A DNA stretch of 19,058 bases from DAOQTX01 sp035340715 (lineage in GTDB: Bacteria; Bacteroidota; Bacteroidia; AKYH767-A; OLB10), in assembly GCA_035340715.1 (NCBI GenBank), contig DAOQTX010000049.1, positions 1 to 19,058 on the forward strand, given 5' to 3'. The notes under the pieces are model-generated. The model worked only from the letters and a program-made list of their open reading frames with translations. It did no database searches and was not told the DNA's origin. Of this stretch, positions 8,761 to 15,556 are shown in pieces (the stretch's first letter is position 1; every line of letters starts with the position of its first letter). The position numbers were made by a program, and so were the translations under genes.

Positions 8761-9594
8761 ATGAAACATAAATCTTTACTCAGTCTTTTTGTTGCAGTTT
8801 TGGCTTTTATGTTTGTAGCTCTTGTTCATCAAGCGAGTATAGGAAACAGCGGTGGAGCACAAGCCGGCCATAGCGGATCACCTGCCGATGGTAAAACGTG
8901 TATACAATGTCACAATACATCGGCTGTACCATTACCGAATTTGATCAGCAGTACTATTCCTACCCAGGGATATACTCCCGGTGCTACGTATACGATTACG
9001 GCTGCCGTGGGACAAACCGGAATAAATAAATATGGATTTCAAGTTTCTCCTCAATCGGCAAATGGAACTTATCTTGGAAATTTAGTTGTAACCAATCCAT
9101 CACAATCTAAAATAATAGGAACGAAATATATTACCCATACCATTGGTGGAGTTTCAGGAATTGGTTTTAAAGCGTGGACTTTTGATTGGATAGCCCCTGC
9201 TAGCGGTACCGGTGATGTTACATTTTATGGAGCTTTTGTTTATGCTAACGGTAATAACAATAGTTCTGGTGACATGGTTAGAACAAGTACCTATACCGTG
9301 TCTGAAAATCTTTCTACCGGAATAGAATCTGCCTCTTCCGGTTTAAGCTTTAATCTTTATCCAAATCCTTTTCAGAATCAAGCAACCATTTCATTTAGTA
9401 CTAACATTGAAGATCTTTCTGATATAAGCATCTACAACCTGTTAGGAAAAGTGCTATCGCCAGCACAGTACACCTTGCGCCAAATTAATAGCAAAGAAGT
9501 ATTGCTAAATGCTCATGCAATACCTGCAGGAGTTTATTTTATCAAAGTGGTGCAAGAAAACAAATCCTACAGCAAGAAAATTATATTGCTATAG
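8761..9594 (+). CDS. T9SS-exported protein with a CXXCH motif and Reeler-like (choice-of-anchor V) domain
   Basis: A 277-residue secreted protein. An N-terminal signal sequence (hydrophobic to about residue 24) is followed by a Gly/Ala-rich stretch and CIQCH (47-51), a single CXXCH of the kind that binds c-type heme. The order GHSGSPADGKTCIQCH resembles the N-terminal region of Bacteroidota 'choice-of-anchor V' proteins. Residues about 70-182 look like a Reeler-type beta domain: YTPGATYTIT, YGFQVSP, then WTFDWIAPASGTGDVTFYGAFVYANG. From 197 to the end is a type A Por/T9SS sorting domain (NLYPNPFQNQATISF to GVYFIKVVQENKSYSKKIIL). It is probably delivered to the cell surface or medium. Whether heme is really attached depends on cytochrome c maturation, which cannot be seen here. 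It converges on the next gene with 5 bases between them. Confidence 0.85.
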   Translation: MKHKSLLSLFVAVLAFMFVALVHQASIGNSGGAQAGHSGSPADGKTCIQCHNTSAVPLPNLISSTIPTQGYTPGATYTITAAVGQTGINKYGFQVSPQSANGTYLGNLVVTNPSQSKIIGTKYITHTIGGVSGIGFKAWTFDWIAPASGTGDVTFYGAFVYANGNNNSSGDMVRTSTYTVSENLSTGIESASSGLSFNLYPNPFQNQATISFSTNIEDLSDISIYNLLGKVLSPAQYTLRQINSKEVLLNAHAIPAGVYFIKVVQENKSYSKKIILL

Positions 9595-9599
9595 AGCTT

Positions 9600-10352
9600 T
9601 TAATCGACTAGCAGCGTACCTAGTTTAGGACAATACGTTGGGCAGGGTTCATTTATTTTATGGTAAGTTGTTCCTACATCATTAAGTGTTCCATCGTTGT
9701 CTGAAACCCCTATCATTAAAAAGGCCAATCGCTTTTGATTATAGTTAATTGAATCGGTGTATAACCGACTTCCTGGAATAAACTTAATTCCAATAGTACC
9801 CGATGGATTTATTATATTTTCAATATCTTGTTTTGAAATGAATGCCGATTGCCGCTTGGCAACATCCACATACTGATAATATGAGCGTGCATTCGAACGC
9901 CATAATTTTTTACATGTAATACGACTACCCATAAAAGATTCTGACATTATATATGTAATTTTTGAAGCGTAAAATATTTCAGATCCATCCGACCTCACCG
10001 GAACTACCATCACCCGACCTGCGCCATTTTTATATGCATCTATAACATTATAGATTCGAAGACCTATGGCATCCGGATTGTCTAATAAATTTCTCAAATT
10101 TTCCAGATTGATGTATTCAGCAGTGTATTGTGCTTCGGCTTTGTTGTTAGTTTGTTCTATTTGCGCTTCATCAGTATTAATTTGAATAGGTGCAAAGCCG
10201 GAGGGAGGCGGACTACTGTAATTGTTAAAGGTTCGATAAGGGGTAATATTTCCTTCATCTGAAGTTTTACCACTTTGATTTTGTGCAAAGCTAATTGTAG
10301 AAACAAAAATACACAGGAAAAAGCAATGCATTGTAAAAAGGATCTTTTTCAT
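9600..10352 (-). CDS. Exported protein of unknown function
   Basis: I do not recognise this 250-residue protein. It has a good signal peptide (MKKILFTMHCFFLCIFVSTISFA, cleavage before QNQSG). A low-complexity linker with a proline run (SSPPPSGFAPIQ) covers about residues 45-60. A folded part begins near YTAEYINLENLRNLLDNPDAIGLRIYN and contains VMVVPVRSDGSEI and IKFIPGSRLYTDS. The last residues hold a CPTYCP pair (Cys at about 238 and 242) that could form a disulfide or bind metal. There is no lipobox, no T9SS sorting domain and no clear transmembrane segment after the signal, so a periplasmic or secreted location is likely. It is divergent from the adenylate cyclase gene with 104 bases between them. 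Confidence 0.6.
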   Translation of the reverse strand: MKKILFTMHCFFLCIFVSTISFAQNQSGKTSDEGNITPYRTFNNYSSPPPSGFAPIQINTDEAQIEQTNNKAEAQYTAEYINLENLRNLLDNPDAIGLRIYNVIDAYKNGAGRVMVVPVRSDGSEIFYASKITYIMSESFMGSRITCKKLWRSNARSYYQYVDVAKRQSAFISKQDIENIINPSGTIGIKFIPGSRLYTDSINYNQKRLAFLMIGVSDNDGTLNDVGTTYHKINEPCPTYCPKLGTLLVD

Positions 10353-10377
10353 AATAATAGATGTTTTAAGGTTTTTT

Positions 10378-10385
10378 CAAATCTA
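10378..10385 (-). promoter_or_regulatory. Candidate -7 element for the exported unknown protein
   Basis: The minus strand reads TAGATTTG, an exact TAnnTTTG match, ending 25 bases before the ATG at 10352. No -33 TTTG is evident at 19-21 bases upstream. Confidence 0.4.
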
Positions 10386-10423
10386 ATGTACGATATTTTC
10401 TGATGTTACTTAGCGCTAAAGTT

Positions 10424-10431
10424 TATCTTTG
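10424..10431 (+). promoter_or_regulatory. Candidate -7 element for the adenylate cyclase gene
   Basis: TATCTTTG matches TAnnTTTG exactly and ends 25 bases before the ATG at 10457. A perfect 10-bp palindrome, TTAGCGCTAA, lies at 10410-10419, between the expected -33 and -7 positions, where a bound regulator could block the polymerase. Confidence 0.45.
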
Positions 10432-10456
10432 ATCTTAGACCTGACCGACTTTTCTT

Positions 10457-12214
10457 ATGAAACGCTATTGTTTTGTTGCTTTGCTTCTGATATTGCTATG
10501 TTTTGAGTCAATCTATGCTCAAGAGGAGACCAAGCGTTTTTATGCGATTAATCATCTGATTGAAAAAGCTATTGCTTATCGCGATTCTGGTGATTATGAT
10601 TCAACATTATTGTCATTAAACAGAGCTAAAGAATTATCGGAAGCTTTTCAGATGAAAACTTTGAGTGCTCGAATCGATAATGAGACAGGGGTTTCGTTTA
10701 TGTATATGGCGCGCTATGATGATGCTTTAAATCACCTTCAAAAAAGTTTAAAACAATATGAAGAAGTTAAAGATAGCGCAGGGATAGCAGAGTGTTTAAA
10801 TAATATTGGAAGCATTCAATACAGTCAGCAGGATTTTAATAGTGCATTGAATAGCTATCGGGCAAGTTTGCTTTTGCGAAAACAAAACAAACTTTATAAT
10901 CTGGTGGCCGTGAGCAATAACAACATAGGATTGTGCTTACGTAAACTTGGAATGCTCGATTCTTCCATCTATTACCATCAGATGAGTTTAGATTATTGGA
11001 AAGCGCATCAGAATGTTTCCGGAATTGGAGTTACCTTAAATCATCTGGGAAATTGTTATATGGCCCAAGGGGATTCTATTCAAGCATTGAATACTTTGCT
11101 CTCCGCCTATCATTTATATGACTCTTTGGCATACGATCCTTTAAACAAGTTGTTTCTATCCATTGATATCGGGCTACTTTATTTTAATACCGGACAATAT
11201 AAACTTGCGGAGCAATGGTGCAGTAAAGCATATAGCAGTGCTTTAGAAATGAACAATATTATTAATCACAAAAATGCTTGTGAGTGTTTGTATCAGGTGT
11301 ATTCTCACACCAATAGACCTAAAGAAGCATTGCAGTACTTTACAGAGTTTACGCAAATAGACGATTCTTTAAGTGGGCAAAAGATGTCTCGTGACCTGAT
11401 GCGAATTGAACTGAATTATGCTTTTGAGAAAAATAAATTGCGCGATAGTTTACAGTATGCTGCCGAAAAGCAACTGCAAGTAGAACGCTTTCAACGTCAA
11501 AGAATAAGCTTGTTATCGATTGCCGCACTCTTTATTTTGGCCGGCATATATGCCTATTCATTTTATAGAGGAAAAAGGCGAAGCGATGCTTTGCTTTTAA
11601 ACATATTGCCCAAACGAGTAGCACAAGAATTAAAAGAAAACAAAGAAGTACAAACCAAACACTATGAATCCGTAAGCGTTTTATTTACCGACTTTGTTGA
11701 TTTTACACGCATAAGTTCAATGGCTGCAGCCGATGATGTGGTTGCAGAATTAAATGCATGCTTTACTGCTTTTGATAAAATTGTTGATGCAGCCGGAATT
11801 GAAAAAATTAAAACCATTGGCGATTCCTATATGGCAGCAGGAGGTTTGCCTGAAACAAACACACATCACGCTGCAGATGTACTTAAAGTAGCAGTAGAGA
11901 TAATTTCATTTATGAAAAATCGAAATAGCAATCGAAAGGAAAAAGGGTTGTTTTGTTTTGATTTAAGAATTGGCATTCACAGTGGACCTGTGATAGCGGG
12001 TATTGTTGGCTATAAAAAGTTTGCATACGATATATGGGGCGATACCGTGAATACGGCTAGAAGAATGGAAAGCAACGGTGCTCCGGGTAGAATAAATATT
12101 TCTGAAGCCACTCATTCACTCTTGCCTTACGATTACGAGTTTGAATATAGAGGTGAAGTGGATACCAAAGGATTAGGTAAGATAAAAATGTACTTTGTTA
12201 TAAATGAAAGCTAA
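10457..12214 (+). CDS. Receptor-like class III adenylate cyclase with extracytoplasmic TPR repeats
   Basis: A 585-residue membrane protein that probably makes cAMP from ATP. A signal sequence (1-21, ending IYAQ) precedes TPR repeats over about 25-305 (for example MARYDDALNHLQKSLKQYEE, LNNIGSIQYSQQDFNSALNS, LNHLGNCYMAQGDSIQAL). A coiled stretch (310-348), one transmembrane helix (about 350-369) and a linker LLNILPKRVAQELKE (380-394) lead to the cyclase domain (403-580). The two metal aspartates are D412 (FTDFVDFT) and D456 (TIGDSY). The adenine-selecting pair is K452 and D525 (YDIWGD), and transition-state residues are N532 and R536. All are in one chain, so a homodimer would have two full sites. 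Lys plus Asp predicts ATP rather than GTP. Topology puts the TPRs in the periplasm as the likely sensor. The ligand is unknown. Confidence 0.9.
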   Translation: MKRYCFVALLLILLCFESIYAQEETKRFYAINHLIEKAIAYRDSGDYDSTLLSLNRAKELSEAFQMKTLSARIDNETGVSFMYMARYDDALNHLQKSLKQYEEVKDSAGIAECLNNIGSIQYSQQDFNSALNSYRASLLLRKQNKLYNLVAVSNNNIGLCLRKLGMLDSSIYYHQMSLDYWKAHQNVSGIGVTLNHLGNCYMAQGDSIQALNTLLSAYHLYDSLAYDPLNKLFLSIDIGLLYFNTGQYKLAEQWCSKAYSSALEMNNIINHKNACECLYQVYSHTNRPKEALQYFTEFTQIDDSLSGQKMSRDLMRIELNYAFEKNKLRDSLQYAAEKQLQVERFQRQRISLLSIAALFILAGIYAYSFYRGKRRSDALLLNILPKRVAQELKENKEVQTKHYESVSVLFTDFVDFTRISSMAAADDVVAELNACFTAFDKIVDAAGIEKIKTIGDSYMAAGGLPETNTHHAADVLKVAVEIISFMKNRNSNRKEKGLFCFDLRIGIHSGPVIAGIVGYKKFAYDIWGDTVNTARRMESNGAPGRINISEATHSLLPYDYEFEYRGEVDTKGLGKIKMYFVINES

Positions 12215-12310
12215 GATCAGCCTTAAAATATGACAATACGCAGTTATTTCTAGCATTGGAATCATAAAACTCTATAGCAGATGGTTATTTCTTTACAACG
12301 AATATTAAAC

Positions 12311-12318
12311 TAATTTTG
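12311..12318 (+). promoter_or_regulatory. Candidate -7 element for the thioredoxin-like/barrel unit
   Basis: TAATTTTG is an exact match to TAnnTTTG and ends 19 bases before the ATG at 12338. A TTTC at 12288-12291 is at the right distance for a degenerate -33 element. The 123-base gap after the cyclase gene contains nothing else I can recognise, so the two downstream genes probably have their own promoter here. Confidence 0.45.
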
Positions 12319-12337
12319 CTGTTAAATTAAATCTATA

Positions 12338-13090
12338 ATGAGACCATTATTAATTCTCTTATTGCTTTCTGTTTTTACACGGGCTGAAGCACAAACCGCT
12401 ACCGATTTTACTGTTAATGACTGCGATAATAATACTCATCATTTGTTTGATGAATTGGATGCCGGAAAGGTAGTTGTAATTGCATGGACGATGCCTTGTG
12501 GAAGTTGCATTGGCCCTATTCTATCAGCATATAATATTGCACAAACATTTGCTGCATCTAATCCGGGTAAAATTTTGTTTTATCTCACCGATGATTATGG
12601 CAACTCATCTTGTTCCATCATCGAGAGTTGGGCAGCACAATACAACATAGGACCTAACATCTCAAGCTTTAGCACATCGGCTATCAATATGAATCATTAT
12701 GGCGGGCCGGGAATGCCTAAAGTAGTTGTAATTGCCGGTGGAAACCATCAGGTTGTTTTCAACGAAAATAATACGCTTAACACTGCCAATTTTCAATCGG
12801 CTATGACGCAAGCATTATTGCTGAGCGATGTTAAAGAGCCAAGCCTGTCTGATTTGATTTCGGTTTATCCGGTACCAACCAGGGATGAGGTAAGATTACG
12901 CTATATAGGTGATCAGGATCTAAACGTTAATGTTATAAGCAATGATGGACGTTTGGTGAAAAATTTAATAATTATTGCTTCTGAGAATGGACAAGAAATA
13001 GCTCTTCCTACACTTGATGCCGGGATATATTTTTTGCAGATGAAAAGCGGTCGGAACCAAGTATTTAAACGATTTGTAATCTTGAATTAA
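12338..13090 (+). CDS. T9SS-exported thioredoxin-fold protein
   Basis: A 250-residue secreted protein. The signal peptide is about 1-19 (MRPLLILLLLSVFTRAEA). A thioredoxin-like domain follows: FTVNDCDNNTHHL, strand VVVIAW (45-50), the redox motif CGSC (54-57) at the start of a helix, and a GMP at 125-127 giving the cis-proline. The arrangement is TlpA/AhpC-like, with two additional cysteines (29 and 92). Residues from about 175 form a T9SS type A sorting domain (SVYPVPTRDEVRLRY to AGIYFLQMKSGRNQVFKRFVIL), so the redox domain should end up at the cell surface or outside. The following barrel gene begins 2 bases after the stop, strongly suggesting a shared transcript and function. CGSC is intact, so thiol-disulfide exchange is plausible. 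The substrate is unknown. Confidence 0.85.
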   Translation: MRPLLILLLLSVFTRAEAQTATDFTVNDCDNNTHHLFDELDAGKVVVIAWTMPCGSCIGPILSAYNIAQTFAASNPGKILFYLTDDYGNSSCSIIESWAAQYNIGPNISSFSTSAINMNHYGGPGMPKVVVIAGGNHQVVFNENNTLNTANFQSAMTQALLLSDVKEPSLSDLISVYPVPTRDEVRLRYIGDQDLNVNVISNDGRLVKNLIIIASENGQEIALPTLDAGIYFLQMKSGRNQVFKRFVILN

Positions 13091-13092
13091 TC

Positions 13093-14091
13093 ATGAAATC
13101 TTCTATTTTTAGTAAGTGGTATGTATCACTATTGTGCTTGCTGGTTTTTAGTTCATTTAATTATAATGTTTTAGCACAATGTTGTTCTGCTGGTGGTGGA
13201 AGCCCTATAGCCGGGGGCCTTTCGCAAGGAGTATTAGAAGCGAAACAATTTGAGGTTGGGGTCAATTACCAATATCTATATTCTGATGTATTTTTAAAGG
13301 GCAGTGAAAAAGCCAATGATTTTTTAGATAGTTACAGTTATCAATATTTGTACTCACATATTGCTTTTGGTCTCAGTTCTAAACTAACAGCATCTTTAGA
13401 AGCAGGATATTATATTAATAAAATTCAGGATGGGTTGGGGGAGGCGCTGTATGAGGAGTCATCCGGGATGAGTGATTTGATTTTCTTCCCTCGCTACAAT
13501 TTTCTAAGTCAAAGTGGTGAAAAAGGTAAGTGGGATTTTACAGCGGGTGTTGGAATCAAATTTTCCATTGGCTCATATGACGATTCTATAGAAGTGAATC
13601 ATTCGTTTGCTCAGTACACGGTGCGCAAAGCGCCTTCTGTGCAACTTAGCACAGGTGCTAATGATGCAATGTTTTATTTGTTTGGAATGAGAACGTTTAA
13701 CAAGTCAAAGTTTAAAGTGTTTGCCAATGGAATTTATATTATTAAAGGGTACAATCCTTTGGGTGAAAAGAATGGAAATTATTTTTCAGGAAGTCTGTTT
13801 GTTGCACGTCCTCTAGTAAAAAACATTGGCGCCACTTTGCAGATGAAGTACGAATTGATAGATCCGATGAAAGTCAATAAATATTTTTCTGAAATGGGTT
13901 ATTACAGCACGTATGATTATACCTCAACAGGAAGTGAGAAGATATCTGTTGGCCCTCAATTAAATTACTCGAATGGTAAATCCACTTTGTTTGTTTCGGC
14001 TGATGTTCCTTTGTATCAACATGTGAACAAAACTCAAATAGCATCCAAGTATTTGGTGACACTCGGTTTTAGCCATCGTTTCTTTTTGTAA
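13093..14091 (+). CDS. Outer-membrane beta-barrel protein with N-terminal Cys-Cys motif
   Basis: A 332-residue protein. The signal peptide ends near VLA (28), leaving a mature N-terminus QCCSAGGGSPIAGG with adjacent cysteines at 30-31. There is no lipobox (Q precedes the Cys), so signal peptidase I processing is expected. The rest alternates hydrophobic and polar residues with many aromatic positions (FEVGVNYQYLYSDV, ASLEAGYYINKI, WDFTAGVGIKFSIG, VTLGFSHRFFL) and ends in a C-terminal Phe-Leu pair, as outer-membrane barrels often do. I do not recognise a named family. It starts 2 bases after the thioredoxin-like gene. The Cys-Cys motif could be a substrate of that protein or a metal ligand, but this is inference from neighbourhood only. 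Confidence 0.7.
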   Translation: MKSSIFSKWYVSLLCLLVFSSFNYNVLAQCCSAGGGSPIAGGLSQGVLEAKQFEVGVNYQYLYSDVFLKGSEKANDFLDSYSYQYLYSHIAFGLSSKLTASLEAGYYINKIQDGLGEALYEESSGMSDLIFFPRYNFLSQSGEKGKWDFTAGVGIKFSIGSYDDSIEVNHSFAQYTVRKAPSVQLSTGANDAMFYLFGMRTFNKSKFKVFANGIYIIKGYNPLGEKNGNYFSGSLFVARPLVKNIGATLQMKYELIDPMKVNKYFSEMGYYSTYDYTSTGSEKISVGPQLNYSNGKSTLFVSADVPLYQHVNKTQIASKYLVTLGFSHRFFL

Positions 14092-14111
14092 GGCAAGTAA
14101 ATCTTTATTCG

Positions 14112-14166
14112 AATTCAGTGAAATTATCTATCCAAGCAGTTACTTTTTGCTTTGAACCACTGAATT
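14112..14166. terminator. Possible bidirectional terminator between convergent genes
   Basis: AATTCAGTG (14112-14120) and CACTGAATT (14158-14166) form a perfect 9-bp inverted repeat. It encloses a shorter inner repeat, AAGCA (14134-14138) and TGCTT (14148-14152). It lies in the only convergent intergenic space of useful size in the window, between the barrel gene and tpl, and the right arm overlaps the tpl stop codon. There is no proper U-tract and the stem is AT-rich, so a terminator role is tentative. Confidence 0.3.
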
Positions 14167-15544
14167 ACAACAATTCAAATCGTGATTGAAAAAATCGCAG
14201 ATATTTAGGTTCGTACACCATCTTCATTCCTTTGATTTTATTTCTTTTTTCATAAACAGCGCCACATGATTCGGCTATAACATCCATATGTGCCTGGGTG
14301 TAAACTCTCCTGGGTAAAGTAAATCGCACAAGTTCTAATTTTGGCAGATAGTTTTTTCCATTGGGTTTCCGACCGGCTGAAACTATACCTCTTTCCATTG
14401 TTCGAACCCCTGAATCAATATATATTTCTGCAGCCAATCGTTGAGCAGGAAATTCTTCTTGTTTTAAATGCGGAAGAAAAGACTTGGCATCTACAAATAT
14501 TCCGTGACCACCTATTGGTTTTACAATTGGGATTCCAAATTCCATCATCTTCGTTCCCAGATATTCTACTTGTCCGTAACGTGCTCTTTGATGATTATCA
14601 TCTAAACTTTCTTTAATACCCACTGCCATGGCTTCCATATCACGACCGGCAAGTCCTCCATATGTGTGTAATCCTTCGTAAACTACTACCAGATTTCTGG
14701 CTTCTTCAAAAACATCCCATTCGTTGGTTGCCATGAAACCTCCAATGTTTACCAATGCATCTTTTTTAGCACTCATCGTTGCACCGTCTGTCAAACTGCA
14801 TATCAGCTTTACTATTTCTGCTATGGGTTTATTTGCATAGCCTTTTTCATTCTTTTGGATCAAGAATGCGTTTTCAGCTACACGGGTCATATCATGTATG
14901 ATTCGGATATTATGTTTTTTAGTGTACGCACGCAATTCTTTAAGATTTGCAATGCTGATGGGCTGACCGCCAGCCATGTTTACATTAGTAGCAATGCTGA
15001 TGTAAGGGATTTTTTTGGCACCATATTTTTTTACTAAGGCGTCTAATTTATTCAAATCAACATTTCCTTTAAATGGATAGGTTGATTCGGGATCGTGTGC
15101 TTGGTCAATAATAATATCTTTAAAGGATCCTCCGGCTAATTCCTGATGCAATCGGGTTGTTGTGAAGTACATATTTCCGGGAACAATATCTCCTTTGTTG
15201 ATCAGCACCTGAGATAAAATGTTTTCTGCTCCTCTTCCTTGATGAGTAGGTATAATATATTTATAACCGTAGTATTTGATAATGGCATCTTCGAGTTTGT
15301 AATAACTTTTACTTCCTGCATAGGCTTCATCACCTAACATTAATGCCGACCATTGTCGGTCACTCATTGAATTGGTTCCGCTATCTGTAAGCAGGTCAAT
15401 ATAAACGTCTTCCGAGGGCAATAAGAAAGTATTGTATCCTGCCTTTTTTAAAGCATTGTTTCTTTGGGTTCTGGTGGTTGTTTTTAGCAATTCCACCATT
15501 TTCATTTTATATGGTTCTGCCCATGATCTTTTTCTTGTTATCAT
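14165..15544 (-). CDS. tpl: Tyrosine phenol-lyase
   Basis: A 459-residue PLP enzyme of the tryptophanase/tyrosine phenol-lyase family, predicted to split L-tyrosine into phenol, pyruvate and ammonia. Family marks: DLLTDSGTNSMSD (50-62), GDEAYAGS (71-78), PTHQGRGAEN (99-108), D218 and R221 for PLP, and SAKKDALVN (258-266) with the PLP lysine at K261. The two positions that separate the subfamilies both read TPL. R385 in the sequence TMERG equals the phenol-binding Arg381 of Citrobacter TPL, where tryptophanases have Ile. LRFF (449-452) carries the Phe pair, where tryptophanases have LRHF. NMYFTTTRxHQE (124-135) is also TPL-like. The gene starts 12 bases after the tnaA stop, on the same strand, so the two are very likely co-transcribed. 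Automatic annotation would often call it tryptophanase. The comparison to Citrobacter TPL is from memory. Confidence 0.85.
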   Translation of the reverse strand: MITRKRSWAEPYKMKMVELLKTTTRTQRNNALKKAGYNTFLLPSEDVYIDLLTDSGTNSMSDRQWSALMLGDEAYAGSKSYYKLEDAIIKYYGYKYIIPTHQGRGAENILSQVLINKGDIVPGNMYFTTTRLHQELAGGSFKDIIIDQAHDPESTYPFKGNVDLNKLDALVKKYGAKKIPYISIATNVNMAGGQPISIANLKELRAYTKKHNIRIIHDMTRVAENAFLIQKNEKGYANKPIAEIVKLICSLTDGATMSAKKDALVNIGGFMATNEWDVFEEARNLVVVYEGLHTYGGLAGRDMEAMAVGIKESLDDNHQRARYGQVEYLGTKMMEFGIPIVKPIGGHGIFVDAKSFLPHLKQEEFPAQRLAAEIYIDSGVRTMERGIVSAGRKPNGKNYLPKLELVRFTLPRRVYTQAHMDVIAESCGAVYEKRNKIKGMKMVYEPKYLRFFQSRFELL

Positions 15545-15556
15545 AGTGTGATAATG

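Noticed and set aside
14341..14616. 91-codon plus-strand reading frame inside tpl
   Set aside because: Antisense shadow of the conserved tpl coding sequence.
15538..15554. Inverted repeat TTATCA/TGATAA around the tpl start codon, a possible translational switch
   Set aside because: Only six A/T-rich pairs and a five-base loop, too weak to hide a start codon without other support.
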